The notes: a model not told the origin generated them from the sequence alone. A DNA stretch of 64,000 bases from an uncultured Oscillospiraceae bacterium (GCA_934590325.1 CAKTOW010000008.1:24163-88162), one strand, 5' to 3'. Positions 1 through 8,589 are shown, counted from the stretch's first letter. Numbers and translations: made by a program.

Positions 1-1491
1 GCCGTCGATGACCTCCTCCAGGGGCTCTACCTGTCGGGCGGCGACCAAGTCGCAGGTACGGAAGGCGTCCAGCGCCAGGGTCAGGATGTCGTTGATGGCG
101 GCGGACAGCACGGACAGCTCGTGCCGGGCGTCCTCGCTGAAGGAAAGGCTCTTGTCCCGGAGCTCCTCCGCGGATTCCAGCACGTTCACCGCGTGGTCGG
201 AGATACGCTCGAAGTCGCCGATGGCCTTCAGCAGCTCGGCGGCCTCCTCACTCTCGTCCTCGCCCATTTTCAGGGCGCTGAGCTTCACAAGATAGGTGCC
301 CAGGGCGTCCTCGAAGTGGTCGCAGCGGTCCTCGTCCTCCCGGATGGAGGCGGCCAGCTCGGGGGTGTAGTGGTCAAAGGTGCGCAGGGCGTTCTGCAGG
401 GACTGCACCGCCGTTTCCGCCATCTGGCAGGTGACAGCGCGGCAGCGCTGCAGCGCCAGGGAGGGGGTGGCCAGCAGGCGTTCGTCCAGCTCCACGGACT
501 TTTCCTCTGCGTGCGCCCGGTCGGGCACCATGCGGATGGCCAGCTTCTCCAGCAGGCCGCCGCAGGGCAGCAGCAAGGCGGTGCAGAGGATGTTGAACGC
601 CGAGTGGGCCACGGCGATGCCCGCCATGGAGGCGGACTCGTTCAGCAGCGCCGGGGCAAAGACGGCCTTGACGATGCAGAACACCGTCAGCAGCACCGCC
701 ACGCCGATGACGTTGAACAGCAGGTGCACCATGGCGGCGCGCTTTGCGTTCTTGTTAGTGCCTACACAGGAGATCAGGGCGGTGACACAGGTGCCGATGT
801 TCTGGCCCATGATGATGGGCACAGCGGCGGCGTAGCTGACCTGGCCGGTACCCGCCAGCGCCTGCAGGATACCCACGGAGGCGGAGGAGGACTGGATGAC
901 AGCGGTCAGCACCGCGCCCACCAGCACGCCCAGCAGGGGATTGGTGAAGGCCAGGAACAGTTCGGCAAAGCCGGGAACGTCCTTGAGCCCGGCCACGGCG
1001 CCGCTCATGGTGTCCATGCCGAACATCAGGGTGGCGAAGCCCAGCAGGATGGCGCCGGTGTCCTTCTTGCGGCCGTCCTTGCAGAACATGTAGAAAATGA
1101 TGCCGATCAGCGCCAGCACGGGGGTGAAGGAGGTGGGCTTCAGCAGCTGCACCCAGACGCTGCCGCCGTCGATGCCCGCAAGACTCAGCAGCCAGGCGGT
1201 GACGGTGGTGCCTACATTGGCGCCCATGATGACGTTGATGGCCTGCCGCAGGGTCATGAGCCCGGAGTTCACGAAGCCCACCACCATGACGGTGGTGGCC
1301 GACGAGCTCTGTATGATGGCGGTGATGCCCAGACCGGTCAGGAAGCCCGCGCCTACGCTGCCGGTCATCTTATCCAGCAGGGTGCGCAGCTTGCCGCCGG
1401 CGCGGCGCTCCAGGGATTGTCCCATGAAATTCATGCCGAACAGGAACAGGCACAGCCCGCCCAGCATGGTCAGCACATGAAAGATGTCCAT
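1..1491 (-). CDS. Na/Pi cotransporter family protein with PhoU-like tail (partial)
   Basis: Membrane protein of the type II sodium/phosphate cotransporter family, predicted to move phosphate with Na+ across the cytoplasmic membrane. The frame runs 497 codons from ATG at 1491 to the window edge, so the C-terminus is missing. The family's duplicated signature is plain: IIQSSSATTV in the first half and VIQSSSASVG in the second, each within hydrophobic segments. From about residue 340 the protein becomes soluble and helical, rich in Glu and Asp (ALGTYLVKLSALKMGEDESE), like the PhoU-type domain of bacterial NptA-like proteins, which run about 540 to 590 residues. GAGGAGAG lies 4 to 5 bases before the ATG. 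The transported ion is inferred from the family. Confidence 0.92.
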   Translation of the reverse strand, partial: MDIFHVLTMLGGLCLFLFGMNFMGQSLERRAGGKLRTLLDKMTGSVGAGFLTGLGITAIIQSSSATTVMVVGFVNSGLMTLRQAINVIMGANVGTTVTAWLLSLAGIDGGSVWVQLLKPTSFTPVLALIGIIFYMFCKDGRKKDTGAILLGFATLMFGMDTMSGAVAGLKDVPGFAELFLAFTNPLLGVLVGAVLTAVIQSSSASVGILQALAGTGQVSYAAAVPIIMGQNIGTCVTALISCVGTNKNAKRAAMVHLLFNVIGVAVLLTVFCIVKAVFAPALLNESASMAGIAVAHSAFNILCTALLLPCGGLLEKLAIRMVPDRAHAEEKSVELDERLLATPSLALQRCRAVTCQMAETAVQSLQNALRTFDHYTPELAASIREDEDRCDHFEDALGTYLVKLSALKMGEDESEEAAELLKAIGDFERISDHAVNVLESAEELRDKSLSFSEDARHELSVLSAAINDILTLALDAFRTCDLVAARQVEPLEEVIDG

Positions 1492-1536
1492 ACTTCTCTC
1501 CTCGATTTTACATTTTTCAGATAGCACATTCTCGTC

Positions 1537-1564
1537 CAAATACAGAATACGAGACGAATGTCAA
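1537..1564 (-). promoter_or_regulatory. Weak candidate promoter for the Na/Pi cotransporter
   Basis: On the minus strand TTGACA (1559-1564) is followed after 16 bases by TATTTG (1537-1542). The -35 is perfect but the -10 is poor, so this is tentative. Confidence 0.3.
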
Positions 1565-1646
1565 ATCCACAGGAGTTCTTTTGTAAAATCCGGGTAAAGT
1601 CGATAGGAAAAGCGGACTGAACAGGAGGGGAAGCGGAGGTTTTGGG

Positions 1647-1675
1647 TTGCTCCGGGAGGCTTTCTGCGCTATAAT
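1647..1675 (+). promoter_or_regulatory. Candidate sigma-A promoter of the aldo/keto reductase
   Basis: TATAAT at 1670-1675 lies 17 bases downstream of TTGCTC (1647-1652) and 34 bases before the ATG. The -10 is perfect; the -35 matches only in TTG. Confidence 0.5.
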
Positions 1676-1709
1676 GGCTTTACAAGCACATTATAAGGAG
1701 GGCAACGAT

Positions 1710-2897
1710 ATGATCTACCGTGATTTCAAGGGCCTGCGGCTTTCCATGCTGGGCTTCGGCACTATGCGCCTGCCCACCACCGCCGACGGCGCCATCGACC
1801 AGGCGGCCACCCAGGAGATGGTGGACTACGCCATGGCGCACGGCGTCAACTATTACGACACCGCGTGGCCCTACATGCAGAACCGCTCCGAGATCGTGGT
1901 GGGCGAGTGCCTGAAAAAGCACCCCCGCGAGAGCTTTTATCTGGCCACCAAGTTCCCCGGCCACATGCTCACCGGAGACCCCGACCCGGCGGGCATCTTC
2001 GAGCAGCAGCTGAAAAAGTGCCAGGTGGAGTATTTCGACTTCTACCTGCTGCACAACGTGTACGAAAATTCCGTCAACGTCTACACCGACCCCAAGTGGG
2101 GCGTCATCGACTACTTCGTGGAGCAGAAAAAGCTGGGGCGCATCAAGCACCTGGGCTTCTCCTCCCACGCGGACATCCCCTGCCTGGCGGAGTTCCTGGA
2201 GCGCTACGGCCGGGAGATGGAGTTCTGTCAGATCCAGCTGAACTATCTGGACTGGACCATCCAGCGGGCCAAGGAGAAGTACGAGCTGCTGGCAAAGCAC
2301 AACATCCCCGTGTGGGTGATGGAGCCCGTCCGCGGCGGCAAGCTGGCGGCGCTGGACCAGGCGAGCGAGGACAAGCTCCGCGCCCTGCACCCGGGCACCA
2401 GCATCGCGTCCTTCGGCTTTCGCTGGCTGCAGGGGCTGGATAACGTGACCATGGTGCTGTCCGGCATGTCCGACATGGCGCAGATGCAGGATAACGTCAC
2501 CACCTTCGAGAAGCTGGAGCCCCTGACTCCGGCGGAGGAGGACATTGTGATGGCCGCGGCGGAGAAGATGAAGAACTCCGTGCCCTGCACCGCCTGCCGC
2601 TACTGCTGCGACGGCTGTCCCCAGCAGCTGGACATCCCCGACCTGCTGCACAAGTATAACCAGCTGCGCGCCGGCAGCGGCGGCACCATCAAGATGCAGC
2701 TGGATGCGGTGCCCAAGGATAAGTGGCCCCACGCCTGCCTGGGCTGCGGCGCCTGCGCCGCCGTCTGTCCCCAGAAGATCGCCATCCCCGACGAGCTGGC
2801 GGTGTTTGCCGCCGAGCTGGACAAGCTGCCAGACTGGGTGGAGATCTGCCGCCAGCGGGCGGAGGCCGAGGCCAAGGAGCGCGCATCGCGGAGTTGA
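1710..2897 (+). CDS. Aldo/keto reductase with C-terminal 4Fe-4S domain
   Basis: Oxidoreductase of 395 residues. The N-terminal 280 residues form an aldo/keto reductase barrel: GFGTMRLP near the start, the catalytic region YYDTAWPY, then DFYLLHNV and GFSSHA. The C-terminal 100 residues carry ferredoxin-like cysteine clusters, CTACRYCCDGCPQ and CLGCGACAAVCPQ, typical of the clostridial 'aldo/keto reductase with 4Fe-4S domain' group. Substrate unknown; the Fe-S tail suggests electron exchange with ferredoxin rather than simple NADPH chemistry (inference). The start at 1710 is preferred over an upstream in-frame ATG because AAGGAGGG lies just before it. Confidence 0.93.
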   Translation: MIYRDFKGLRLSMLGFGTMRLPTTADGAIDQAATQEMVDYAMAHGVNYYDTAWPYMQNRSEIVVGECLKKHPRESFYLATKFPGHMLTGDPDPAGIFEQQLKKCQVEYFDFYLLHNVYENSVNVYTDPKWGVIDYFVEQKKLGRIKHLGFSSHADIPCLAEFLERYGREMEFCQIQLNYLDWTIQRAKEKYELLAKHNIPVWVMEPVRGGKLAALDQASEDKLRALHPGTSIASFGFRWLQGLDNVTMVLSGMSDMAQMQDNVTTFEKLEPLTPAEEDIVMAAAEKMKNSVPCTACRYCCDGCPQQLDIPDLLHKYNQLRAGSGGTIKMQLDAVPKDKWPHACLGCGACAAVCPQKIAIPDELAVFAAELDKLPDWVEICRQRAEAEAKERASRS

Positions 2898-2910
2898 TAC
2901 AAAATAAAAT

Positions 2911-2940
2911 AGAAAAACCACCCCATTGGGGTGGCCTTTC
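2911..2940. terminator. Bidirectional terminator between aldo/keto reductase and tRNA-Leu
   Basis: Inverted repeat CCACCCC-att-GGGGTGG at 2918-2934. Read leftward, beyond the tRNA, it is followed by TTTTTCTATTTTATTTT, a strong U-rich tail; read rightward the tail is a weaker CCTTTCT. Confidence 0.75.
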
Positions 2941-3027
2941 TGGTGCGAGCGATGGGACTTGAACCCACACGACCTTACGGACACAAGCACCTCAAGCTTG
3001 CCTGTCTGCCGATTCCAGCACGCTCGC
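2941..3027 (-). tRNA. tRNA-Leu (anticodon GAG)
   Basis: A complete 87-base cloverleaf including encoded CCA. The acceptor arms GCGAGCG and CGCTCGC pair perfectly, the T-arm reads GGGTTCAAGTCCC, the anticodon loop is TTGAGGT (GAG), and there is a long variable arm, as expected of a class II leucine tRNA. Confidence 0.96.
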
Positions 3028-3044
3028 AAACGGAATACCCGTAT

Positions 3045-3072
3045 ATTATAGCAAAACCGGGCACTTTGTCAA
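3045..3072 (-). promoter_or_regulatory. Promoter of tRNA-Leu
   Basis: Minus-strand TTGACA (3067-3072), 16-base spacer and TATAAT (3045-3050), about 18 bases upstream of the tRNA 5' end. Both hexamers are perfect. Confidence 0.8.
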
Positions 3073-3099
3073 GGGGCGGAGAGAAATTCTCCGCCCCTT
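3071..3099 (-). terminator. GC-rich hairpin downstream of the sirtuin gene
   Basis: Perfect 12-base arms AAGGGGCGGAGA and TCTCCGCCCCTT around a 5-base loop, 20 bases after the sirtuin stop. No U-tract follows; instead the right arm runs into the tRNA -35 box. It probably ends or buffers sirtuin transcription, but termination is not certain. Confidence 0.5.
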
Positions 3100-3119
3100 G
3101 CGTGTTTTCCTGCGCTATG

Positions 3120-3836
3120 TTACAATTGCGCCATGACCTGGCCGATAGGGGCATCCACGGTGACGGCGGCACCCAGACCGCTGCCCGCACCGCCCTTATT
3201 GATGACGGCCAGCTTATTGCCCCGGTAATACTGCACCAGCCCGGCGGCGGGATAGACCACCAGCGACGTGCCGCCGATGATCAGCATATCCGCCTGACGG
3301 ATGTAGTGGATGGCGCGGGCCATTACGTCCTCGTCCAGGGATTCCTCGTACAGCACCACATCGGGCTTGATGACGCCGCCGCAGTCACAGCGGGGCACGC
3401 CGGTGCTGCCGGCGATGCACTCCACGCCGTAGAATTTCCCACAGCGGGTGCAGTGGTTCCGCAGCACGCTGCCGTGGAGCTCCAGCACCTCGCGGCTGCC
3501 GGCCTTCTGATGCAGACCGTCGATGTTCTGGGTGATGACGGCCTTCAGCTTGCCCTGCTGCTCCCACTGGGCCAGCTTGCGGTGGGCGGCGTTGGGCCGG
3601 GCGTCCAGCGCCAGCATCTTCGCACGATAGAAGTCGTAAAACTCCTCCGTGTGGCGCTCATAAAAGGTATGGCTGAGCATGGTCTCCGGCGGGTATTTGA
3701 ACTTCTGATGGTACAGGCCGTCCACGCTGCGGAAGTCGGGGATGCCCGACTCGGTGGACACGCCGGCGCCGCCGAAAAACACGATGTTGTCGGAGTTGTC
3801 GGTGAGTTCCTTCAGCCTGCGGATGTTCTCGTCCAT
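3120..3836 (-). CDS. cobB: Sirtuin, NAD-dependent protein deacylase
   Basis: Removes acyl groups from lysines of cytoplasmic proteins using NAD+. The 238-residue protein has the full Sir2 core: GAGVSTESGIPDFRS (NAD pocket, near residue 23), TQNIDGLHQKAG, and LHGS with the catalytic histidine. A four-cysteine zinc module follows (CTRCGK ... CDCGG), then GGTSLVVYPAAGL near the end. Length matches bacterial Sir2 proteins. It is a single gene, divergent from the ArsC-like gene with 37 bases between the starts. Substrate preference (acetyl or succinyl) cannot be read with confidence. Confidence 0.93.
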   Translation of the reverse strand: MDENIRRLKELTDNSDNIVFFGGAGVSTESGIPDFRSVDGLYHQKFKYPPETMLSHTFYERHTEEFYDFYRAKMLALDARPNAAHRKLAQWEQQGKLKAVITQNIDGLHQKAGSREVLELHGSVLRNHCTRCGKFYGVECIAGSTGVPRCDCGGVIKPDVVLYEESLDEDVMARAIHYIRQADMLIIGGTSLVVYPAAGLVQYYRGNKLAVINKGGAGSGLGAAVTVDAPIGQVMAQL

Positions 3837-3873
3837 GGTAAACCCTCCATTCTCATTTATAAAGGAGTCGTCT

Positions 3874-4212
3874 ATGAATATTCAGATCTTCGGTATGTCC
3901 AAGTCCTTCGACACCAAGAAGGCGGAGCGCTGGTTCAAGGAGCGGCGCATCAAGTACCAGTATATCGACCTGGTGAGCAAGGGCGTGTCGCCGGGGGAGT
4001 ACCGCTCCATCAAGGCGGCGGTGGGCGGCTATGATGCGCTGGTGAATAAGTCCTGCCGGGCGTATGAGGAGCTGTTCATGGCCTACATCACGCCCCAGGC
4101 GGCGGAGGAAAAGCTGCTGGAGTACCCGGAGCTTTTCAACGCGCCCATCGTCCGCAACGGGAAGCAGGCCACCGTGGGCTACCACCCGGAGGTCTGGCAG
4201 ACCTGGGAATAA
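3874..4212 (+). CDS. ArsC/Spx-family thioredoxin-fold protein lacking the catalytic cysteine
   Basis: A 112-residue protein of the arsenate reductase (ArsC)/Spx/YffB superfamily. The N-terminus reads IFGMSKSFDTKKAERWF, which aligns with the family pattern YGIxNCDTxKKAxxWL. Later parts (LVSKGVSPGEYRSI, NAPIVRNGKQATVGY) also fit. At the position of the redox cysteine there is serine (MSKSF), and no cysteine lies nearby, so it should not work as a conventional arsenate reductase. A binding or regulatory role is possible. AAAGGAG lies 7 bases before the ATG, which rules out the longer upstream frame. Confidence 0.8.
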   Translation: MNIQIFGMSKSFDTKKAERWFKERRIKYQYIDLVSKGVSPGEYRSIKAAVGGYDALVNKSCRAYEELFMAYITPQAAEEKLLEYPELFNAPIVRNGKQATVGYHPEVWQTWE

Positions 4213-4225
4213 TAAGCACCTGCAT

Positions 4226-4260
4226 CCGTCCGTGCGCCCTTGCGCGCGGGCGGTTTTTTT
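4226..4260 (+). terminator. Intrinsic terminator of the ArsC-like gene
   Basis: Twelve-base GC stem, CCGTCCGTGCGC with GCGCGCGGGCGG (allowing G-U pairs), CCTT loop, then TTTTTTT. It touches the end of the convergent CDF transporter gene. Confidence 0.85.
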
Positions 4261-5428
4261 ACTCCGTGAAGCTGTGCTCCACCGTGACCACGGCGTAGTA
4301 ATTGCCGTCCATGGCGCGGACCAGGGCGCGTATCTCCTGCGCCGCCTGCGCCGGGGTCTTGCCGCTGGAGAAGGGCAGCACCGCGTCGAATATCAGGTTG
4401 TCGTGGGTGGTACCACGCACCACCCGGAAGTCGTGGATGGTCAGGGCGGGGTCCACCTGCTTCACCAGCTCCGCCACCTGCGCGCGCAGGGCGTTCACGC
4501 GGTCATCGTCGGTGACGATGGGGTCCATGTGGATGACGGCGTGGCAGTGGAGCCGCTCCATCAGCTCCTTCTCCACGTTGTCGATGACATCGTGCATGGC
4601 CATGATGTCCCCGTGGGCGGGCACCTCCGCGTGGAGGGAGATCATCATGCGGCCGGGTCCGTAGTCGTGTACCACCAGGTCGTGGACGCCCTGCACCGTG
4701 TCGTTGGCGAGGGTGATGTCCCGTATCTCCTGCACCAGCTCCGGGTCGGGTGCCTGCCCCAGCAGGGGGGAGAGTGTTTCCTTGGCGGCCTTGTAGGCGG
4801 AAAACAGGATGAACAGAGCCACCACCAGGCCCACGTAGCCGTCCACGGCCAGCCCCGTCCACTTGCCCACCAGCATGGCCAGCAGCACGGCGGAGGTGGC
4901 GATGGTGTCAGACAGGCTGTCCGTGGCGGTGGCCTCCATGGAGACAGACTTTATTTTCCGCCCGACGGCGCGGTTGTACAGCCACATATACAGCTTCACG
5001 CACACCGACGCGGCCATGATGGCCGCCGCCAGCGCCGAGAAGGCGACGGGCTCCGGGTGGAGTATCTTATCGAAGGAGGACTTGGCCAACTCCACGCCCA
5101 TCAGCAGAATGAGCCCCGCCACCAGCAGGCCGGATATGTACTCGATGCGGCCGTGGCCGAAGGGGTGGTCGGTATCGGGCTTCTTGCCTGCCAGGCGGAA
5201 GCCCAGCAGCGTCACCGCCGAGGAACCGGCATCCGACAGGTTGTTGAAGGCATCCGCCGTCACGGCGATGGAGCCGGACAGCCGCCCAGCGAAGAGCTTG
5301 CCCGCGAACAGCAGGATGTTCAGCGCGATGCCCACCGCGCCGCACAGGGTGCCGTAGGCACGGCGGACGGCGGGGGAGGTCACATTGTCGCGGTCAGGAA
5401 TGAGCCACCGGCTCAGCAGTCGTATCAT
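4259..5428 (-). CDS. Cation diffusion facilitator (CDF) family metal transporter
   Basis: Exports divalent metal ions (Zn, Fe, Mn or Co) in exchange for protons. The 389-residue protein has the CDF layout: six hydrophobic segments, the metal-site region ADAFNNLSDAGSS and the HPFGHGRIEYISGL motif after the second helix, then a long C-terminal cytoplasmic domain (about 215-389) with MHDVIDNVEKEL and HCHAVIHMDPI. AAAGGAG sits 9 bases before the ATG. It overlaps the end of the NhaC gene by 35 bases and is the last gene of a three-gene leftward operon, so metal and sodium/proton homeostasis appear co-expressed. Metal specificity is unknown. Confidence 0.92.
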   Translation of the reverse strand: MIRLLSRWLIPDRDNVTSPAVRRAYGTLCGAVGIALNILLFAGKLFAGRLSGSIAVTADAFNNLSDAGSSAVTLLGFRLAGKKPDTDHPFGHGRIEYISGLLVAGLILLMGVELAKSSFDKILHPEPVAFSALAAAIMAASVCVKLYMWLYNRAVGRKIKSVSMEATATDSLSDTIATSAVLLAMLVGKWTGLAVDGYVGLVVALFILFSAYKAAKETLSPLLGQAPDPELVQEIRDITLANDTVQGVHDLVVHDYGPGRMMISLHAEVPAHGDIMAMHDVIDNVEKELMERLHCHAVIHMDPIVTDDDRVNALRAQVAELVKQVDPALTIHDFRVVRGTTHDNLIFDAVLPFSSGKTPAQAAQEIRALVRAMDGNYYAVVTVEHSFTE

Positions 5429-6752
5429 CGGGGACAGCTCCTTTCGGCGGGAATACCCGGCGTTTTGTCAGGAAATAGCACAGGGGGATGACGTAGAGCA
5501 GTATCTCGTAGGGGATGGTGGACATATCCGTGCCCAGCATGGTCAGTGGGATGGACACGGAGATATTCCAGGGGATGAGTGGGGACATGACGATGCCGGA
5601 ATTCTCGATGTCGATGGCCAGCTCGCCGCTGCCGCCGCCCTGGCGACGGTAGACGTCCTCCAGCAGCTGGGTGCTGACCACGGCGCCGGTGGACTGGTTG
5701 CAGAACACCATGCCCGACAGGAAGCACACCGCCGTGCAGGCGGGGAACAGTCCTGCCCTCCGGGCCGCGCGCTGCGCCAGATGGCGCACGCCGTCCAGCG
5801 CGCCGATGCCGCCCAGCAGCCCGGCGTACAGCCCGGCACTGACCGCCAGCACCGTGGCGGTGACCATGGACACCACACCGCCGCCCATGAGAACGTCGTG
5901 CAGGGCGCCGGGAGCGGGCTCATAGCCCAGCAGCGCGTCCCGCAGGGTGGTCAGAATATCGCCACCCTGTACGAACACCGTCACCGCCAGCGCCGCCGCG
6001 GCGCTGATGGCCATGGTGGGGCGGATGGGTACCCTGCACAGGGGGAGTATCAGTATCAGCAGCGCCGGTATGGCCGTCCACCAGTTCAGGCGGAAGGCCG
6101 CGGCCAGCTCCGCCAGCACGCCGCCCTCCACCGCCGACAGGGGGTGGGTGACGGACAGGGCGGCATAGGCCGCCAGACTGACCAGATAGGGCAGCCAGCC
6201 GGTGCGGTGCATCAGGCGCAGGTTGTCGTAGAGCTTCGTGCCGGTGGCGGCGGCCACCAGCGCGGCGCTGGAGGATGCCGGGGAGCACCGGTCGCCGAAG
6301 TAGGCTCCTGCGACGATGGTGCCGGCCGTCAGGGCGGCGTCCACGCCGCCGGAGCGGGCCAGCGCCATGAGAATGACGCCCACGGTGCCGATGACGCCGA
6401 AGGACGTGCCCAGTGCGTAGGAGATAAAGCTGGTCAGCAGGAACGTCACCAGCAGGAACAGCTGCGGCGTGATGAGCTGCAGCCCGTGGTAGATGAAAAA
6501 GGCGATGGTGCCGGCGCTGCGCCACAGGGCGGTGATGGCGCCTATCAGCAGATAGATGCCGATGACGCTGCACATCTTGTGCCCCTGCTCCCACGCAGCG
6601 GCGGCCATGGTCTTAAGGGAGAAGCCCCGCCGCAGGCCCAGCAGGCCGAAGGCCAGTATGCCCGTCCACACGGCGGCGATCAGCGTCCAGCCCTCCGCCA
6701 GACACAGCGCCACCGACGCCAGAAACAGCAGAAAACAGATCGGTGCGCCCAT
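5394..6752 (-). CDS. NhaC-family Na+/H+ antiporter
   Basis: Integral membrane antiporter of 452 residues, about 11 to 12 hydrophobic segments. Family features include SYALGTSFGVIGTVGVILM and GAYFGDRCSPASSSAALVA, where the conserved GDxxSP signature lies, and a late SNQSTGAVV-like stretch (FCNQSTGAVVSTQL). NhaC proteins exchange sodium, or malate/lactate with sodium, for protons; the exact substrate cannot be told here. It starts 4 bases after the zinc-ribbon gene and its 3' end overlaps the CDF gene, so the three are probably one transcript. The site before the ATG (GGGGAAG) is weak, consistent with translational coupling. Confidence 0.9.
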   Translation of the reverse strand: MGAPICFLLFLASVALCLAEGWTLIAAVWTGILAFGLLGLRRGFSLKTMAAAAWEQGHKMCSVIGIYLLIGAITALWRSAGTIAFFIYHGLQLITPQLFLLVTFLLTSFISYALGTSFGVIGTVGVILMALARSGGVDAALTAGTIVAGAYFGDRCSPASSSAALVAAATGTKLYDNLRLMHRTGWLPYLVSLAAYAALSVTHPLSAVEGGVLAELAAAFRLNWWTAIPALLILILPLCRVPIRPTMAISAAAALAVTVFVQGGDILTTLRDALLGYEPAPGALHDVLMGGGVVSMVTATVLAVSAGLYAGLLGGIGALDGVRHLAQRAARRAGLFPACTAVCFLSGMVFCNQSTGAVVSTQLLEDVYRRQGGGSGELAIDIENSGIVMSPLIPWNISVSIPLTMLGTDMSTIPYEILLYVIPLCYFLTKRRVFPPKGAVPDDTTAEPVAHS

Positions 6753-6756
6753 GGTG

Positions 6757-7350
6757 TCACTTCCCCGGGATGGTCAGCGTCATGCGGCAGCACAGGTCGT
6801 CCAGGTCACTGTCCGTGGCGGCGGGCAGCCGCAGGCGGCCGCCGCACTTGCCGCAGACGATGTCCACGGCGCCCCGGCGCACCTGGATGGCGTACTCCCT
6901 GCTGCCGCAGGCGCAGGAGATGCCGCCGCGCCCGGCGATGTCCTTCAGTTCGGACAGCACCTCGTACATGATGACATTGTCGGTGAAGGCCTCGTCGGGG
7001 CTGGCCTTTTCCTTGGCCACCCGAAGCGCCAGACTCTCCATGGCGCGGCGTACCTGGCCCTCCTCACCGATGTAGCAGCACAGCTCCTGCTTTTCCGGAC
7101 AGCTGAGACCGATGCCCCGGCCGCGGAGCACAGCGTCGGCGCTGCACTCCGCCTGGTGGTGGCCGCCGCACACGCCGCAGGGCACCTGCAGCCGGAAGCG
7201 TAGACCGTCGGTCTCGGCGGTCAGGGCCTCCTTGCCGCACTCACACTCCATCCGCGCCGCGGCGGCGTTCAGGGCGAACACGCTGCGGCTGTGCAGCACC
7301 GCCTTGCCGCAGGCGGGGCAGATATATCCAAAGCTGCGCATCTCTTCCAT
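6757..7350 (-). CDS. Uncharacterised protein with several zinc-ribbon cysteine pairs
   Basis: I do not recognise the family of this 197-residue soluble protein. It contains paired cysteines spread along its length: CPACGK (about residue 9), CECGK, CGVCGG, CACGS and CGKCGG, so it probably binds two or three zinc ions in small ribbons. A helical middle section holds LALRVAKEKASPDEAF. The ATG at 7350 follows AAAGGAG. It is the first gene of the operon with NhaC and the CDF exporter, which would suit a metal- or redox-responsive accessory role (inference). ATTATA at 7384-7389 gives a minus-strand TATAAT 34 bases upstream, with no clear -35. Confidence 0.75.
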   Translation of the reverse strand: MEEMRSFGYICPACGKAVLHSRSVFALNAAAARMECECGKEALTAETDGLRFRLQVPCGVCGGHHQAECSADAVLRGRGIGLSCPEKQELCCYIGEEGQVRRAMESLALRVAKEKASPDEAFTDNVIMYEVLSELKDIAGRGGISCACGSREYAIQVRRGAVDIVCGKCGGRLRLPAATDSDLDDLCCRMTLTIPGK

Positions 7351-7415
7351 GGTACAGACTCCTTTGTATAAGTAGGTCCCTACATTATATACTGTTTCCG
7401 CCGGGTTTTCCAGTA

Positions 7416-7444
7416 TTGCGCAAAAAAGAGTTTTCCTATATAAT
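7416..7444 (+). promoter_or_regulatory. Promoter of azlCD
   Basis: TTGCGC (7416-7421), 17-base spacer, TATAAT (7439-7444), 36 bases before the azlC start. Confidence 0.65.
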
Positions 7445-7479
7445 GCAGCTACTACTATCGGCAGACAGGATGTGGCGCT

Positions 7480-8172
7480 ATGCAGAAAAAGAGCTTTGCC
7501 GCGGCGGTAAAGGCGGCGTTCCCCTACACCATACCCGTCATGACGGGCTATCTGGCGGTAGGTCTGGCCTACGGCGTGCTGATGGCCTCCAAGGGCTACA
7601 GCTTCCTGTGGGCGGGCTTCGTCAGCGCCTTTGCCTTCTGCGGCAGTATGCAGTATGTGGCCATCACCCTGCTGACCACGGCCTTCGACCCCCTGCAGGC
7701 CTTCATCCTCAGCCTGATGGTCAACGCGCGGCACCTGTTCTACTCCCTGGCGCTGCTGCCCAAGTACCGCGGGCTGGGCAGGCTGCGGTATTTCCTTATC
7801 TACACCCTCAGCGACGAGAATTTCTCCCTCAGCTCCTCGGTGGAGCCGCCGGAGGGCGTGGACCCCACGCAGTTCTACTTTGCCATGAGCTTCCTCACCT
7901 GGGCATACTGGGTGGTGTTCTCCATGCTGGGCGGCCTGGCCGGCAGCCTTATCACCTTCGACATCACCGGCATCGACTTCGCCCTGACGGCGCTGTTCGT
8001 GGTGCTGTTCATCGAGCAGGTCATCCCCCGGGAGAACCGCGCGCCCGGCGCCATCGGCCTGGTGTGCTCCGTGGCGGGTCTGGCGGTGTTCGGCGCGGAT
8101 AACATGGTCATCCCGGCCATGGTGCTGACGCTGGCCGTGCTGCTGCTGGGAAGGAGGAAGCTATGCGCCTGA
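7480..8172 (+). CDS. azlC: AzlC family branched-chain amino acid exporter, large subunit
   Basis: Large subunit of the two-component AzlCD (LIV-E) exporter that removes excess branched-chain or related amino acids. The 230-residue protein starts MQKKSFAAAVKAAFPYTIPV and has GYLAVGLAYGVLM, FCGSMQYVAITLL and the strongly conserved NARHLFYSL, followed by several hydrophobic segments. The next gene, azlD, overlaps it by 10 bases, the standard arrangement of these partners. No Lrp-type regulator is adjacent. The substrate is inferred from the family. Confidence 0.93.
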   Translation: MQKKSFAAAVKAAFPYTIPVMTGYLAVGLAYGVLMASKGYSFLWAGFVSAFAFCGSMQYVAITLLTTAFDPLQAFILSLMVNARHLFYSLALLPKYRGLGRLRYFLIYTLSDENFSLSSSVEPPEGVDPTQFYFAMSFLTWAYWVVFSMLGGLAGSLITFDITGIDFALTALFVVLFIEQVIPRENRAPGAIGLVCSVAGLAVFGADNMVIPAMVLTLAVLLLGRRKLCA

Positions 8173-8495
8173 ATACGATCGAATCGCTGGTGATCATCAG
8201 CATGGTGGCCCTGGCCACGCAGATCACCCGCTGGACGCCGTTCCTGCTGTTCTCCGGCGGCCGTAAGCTGCCCAAGGTGGTGGAGGACCTGGGCAAGCTG
8301 CTGCCCCCGGCCATGATGGGCCTGTTGGTGGTGTACAGCCTGCGCAGCACCGACCTCCTCGGCGGCAGCCATGGCATACCGGAGGCCGTCGCCGTGGCCG
8401 TCACGGCGGGGCTGCACCTGTGGCGGCGGAACACGCTGCTGTCCATACTGGCGGGCACCGCATGCTACATGCTGCTGGTACAGCTGGTGTTTTGA
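8163..8495 (+). CDS. azlD: AzlD family branched-chain amino acid exporter, small subunit
   Basis: Small membrane partner of AzlC, 110 residues with about four hydrophobic segments. It carries the family motif TRWTPFLLF near residue 21 and ends in a hydrophobic stretch (SILAGTACYMLLVQLVF). Its start lies inside the azlC 3' end, and AAGGAGG lies just upstream within azlC, so the two are translated together. Neither subunit is expected to work alone. Confidence 0.93.
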   Translation: MRLNTIESLVIISMVALATQITRWTPFLLFSGGRKLPKVVEDLGKLLPPAMMGLLVVYSLRSTDLLGGSHGIPEAVAVAVTAGLHLWRRNTLLSILAGTACYMLLVQLVF

Positions 8496-8589
8496 ACCGG
8501 GTACGACGAAAGAGCCGCGAAAGGCCGCCTGACACAGGAAAACACACGGTTTTGCCCGTGTCTATCCGGCTGAAATCGTCCGAAAAAAG

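Noticed and set aside
121..1524. Plus-strand frame of 467 codons
   Set aside because: Antisense shadow of the Na/Pi cotransporter, whose QSSSAT repeats are unmistakable.
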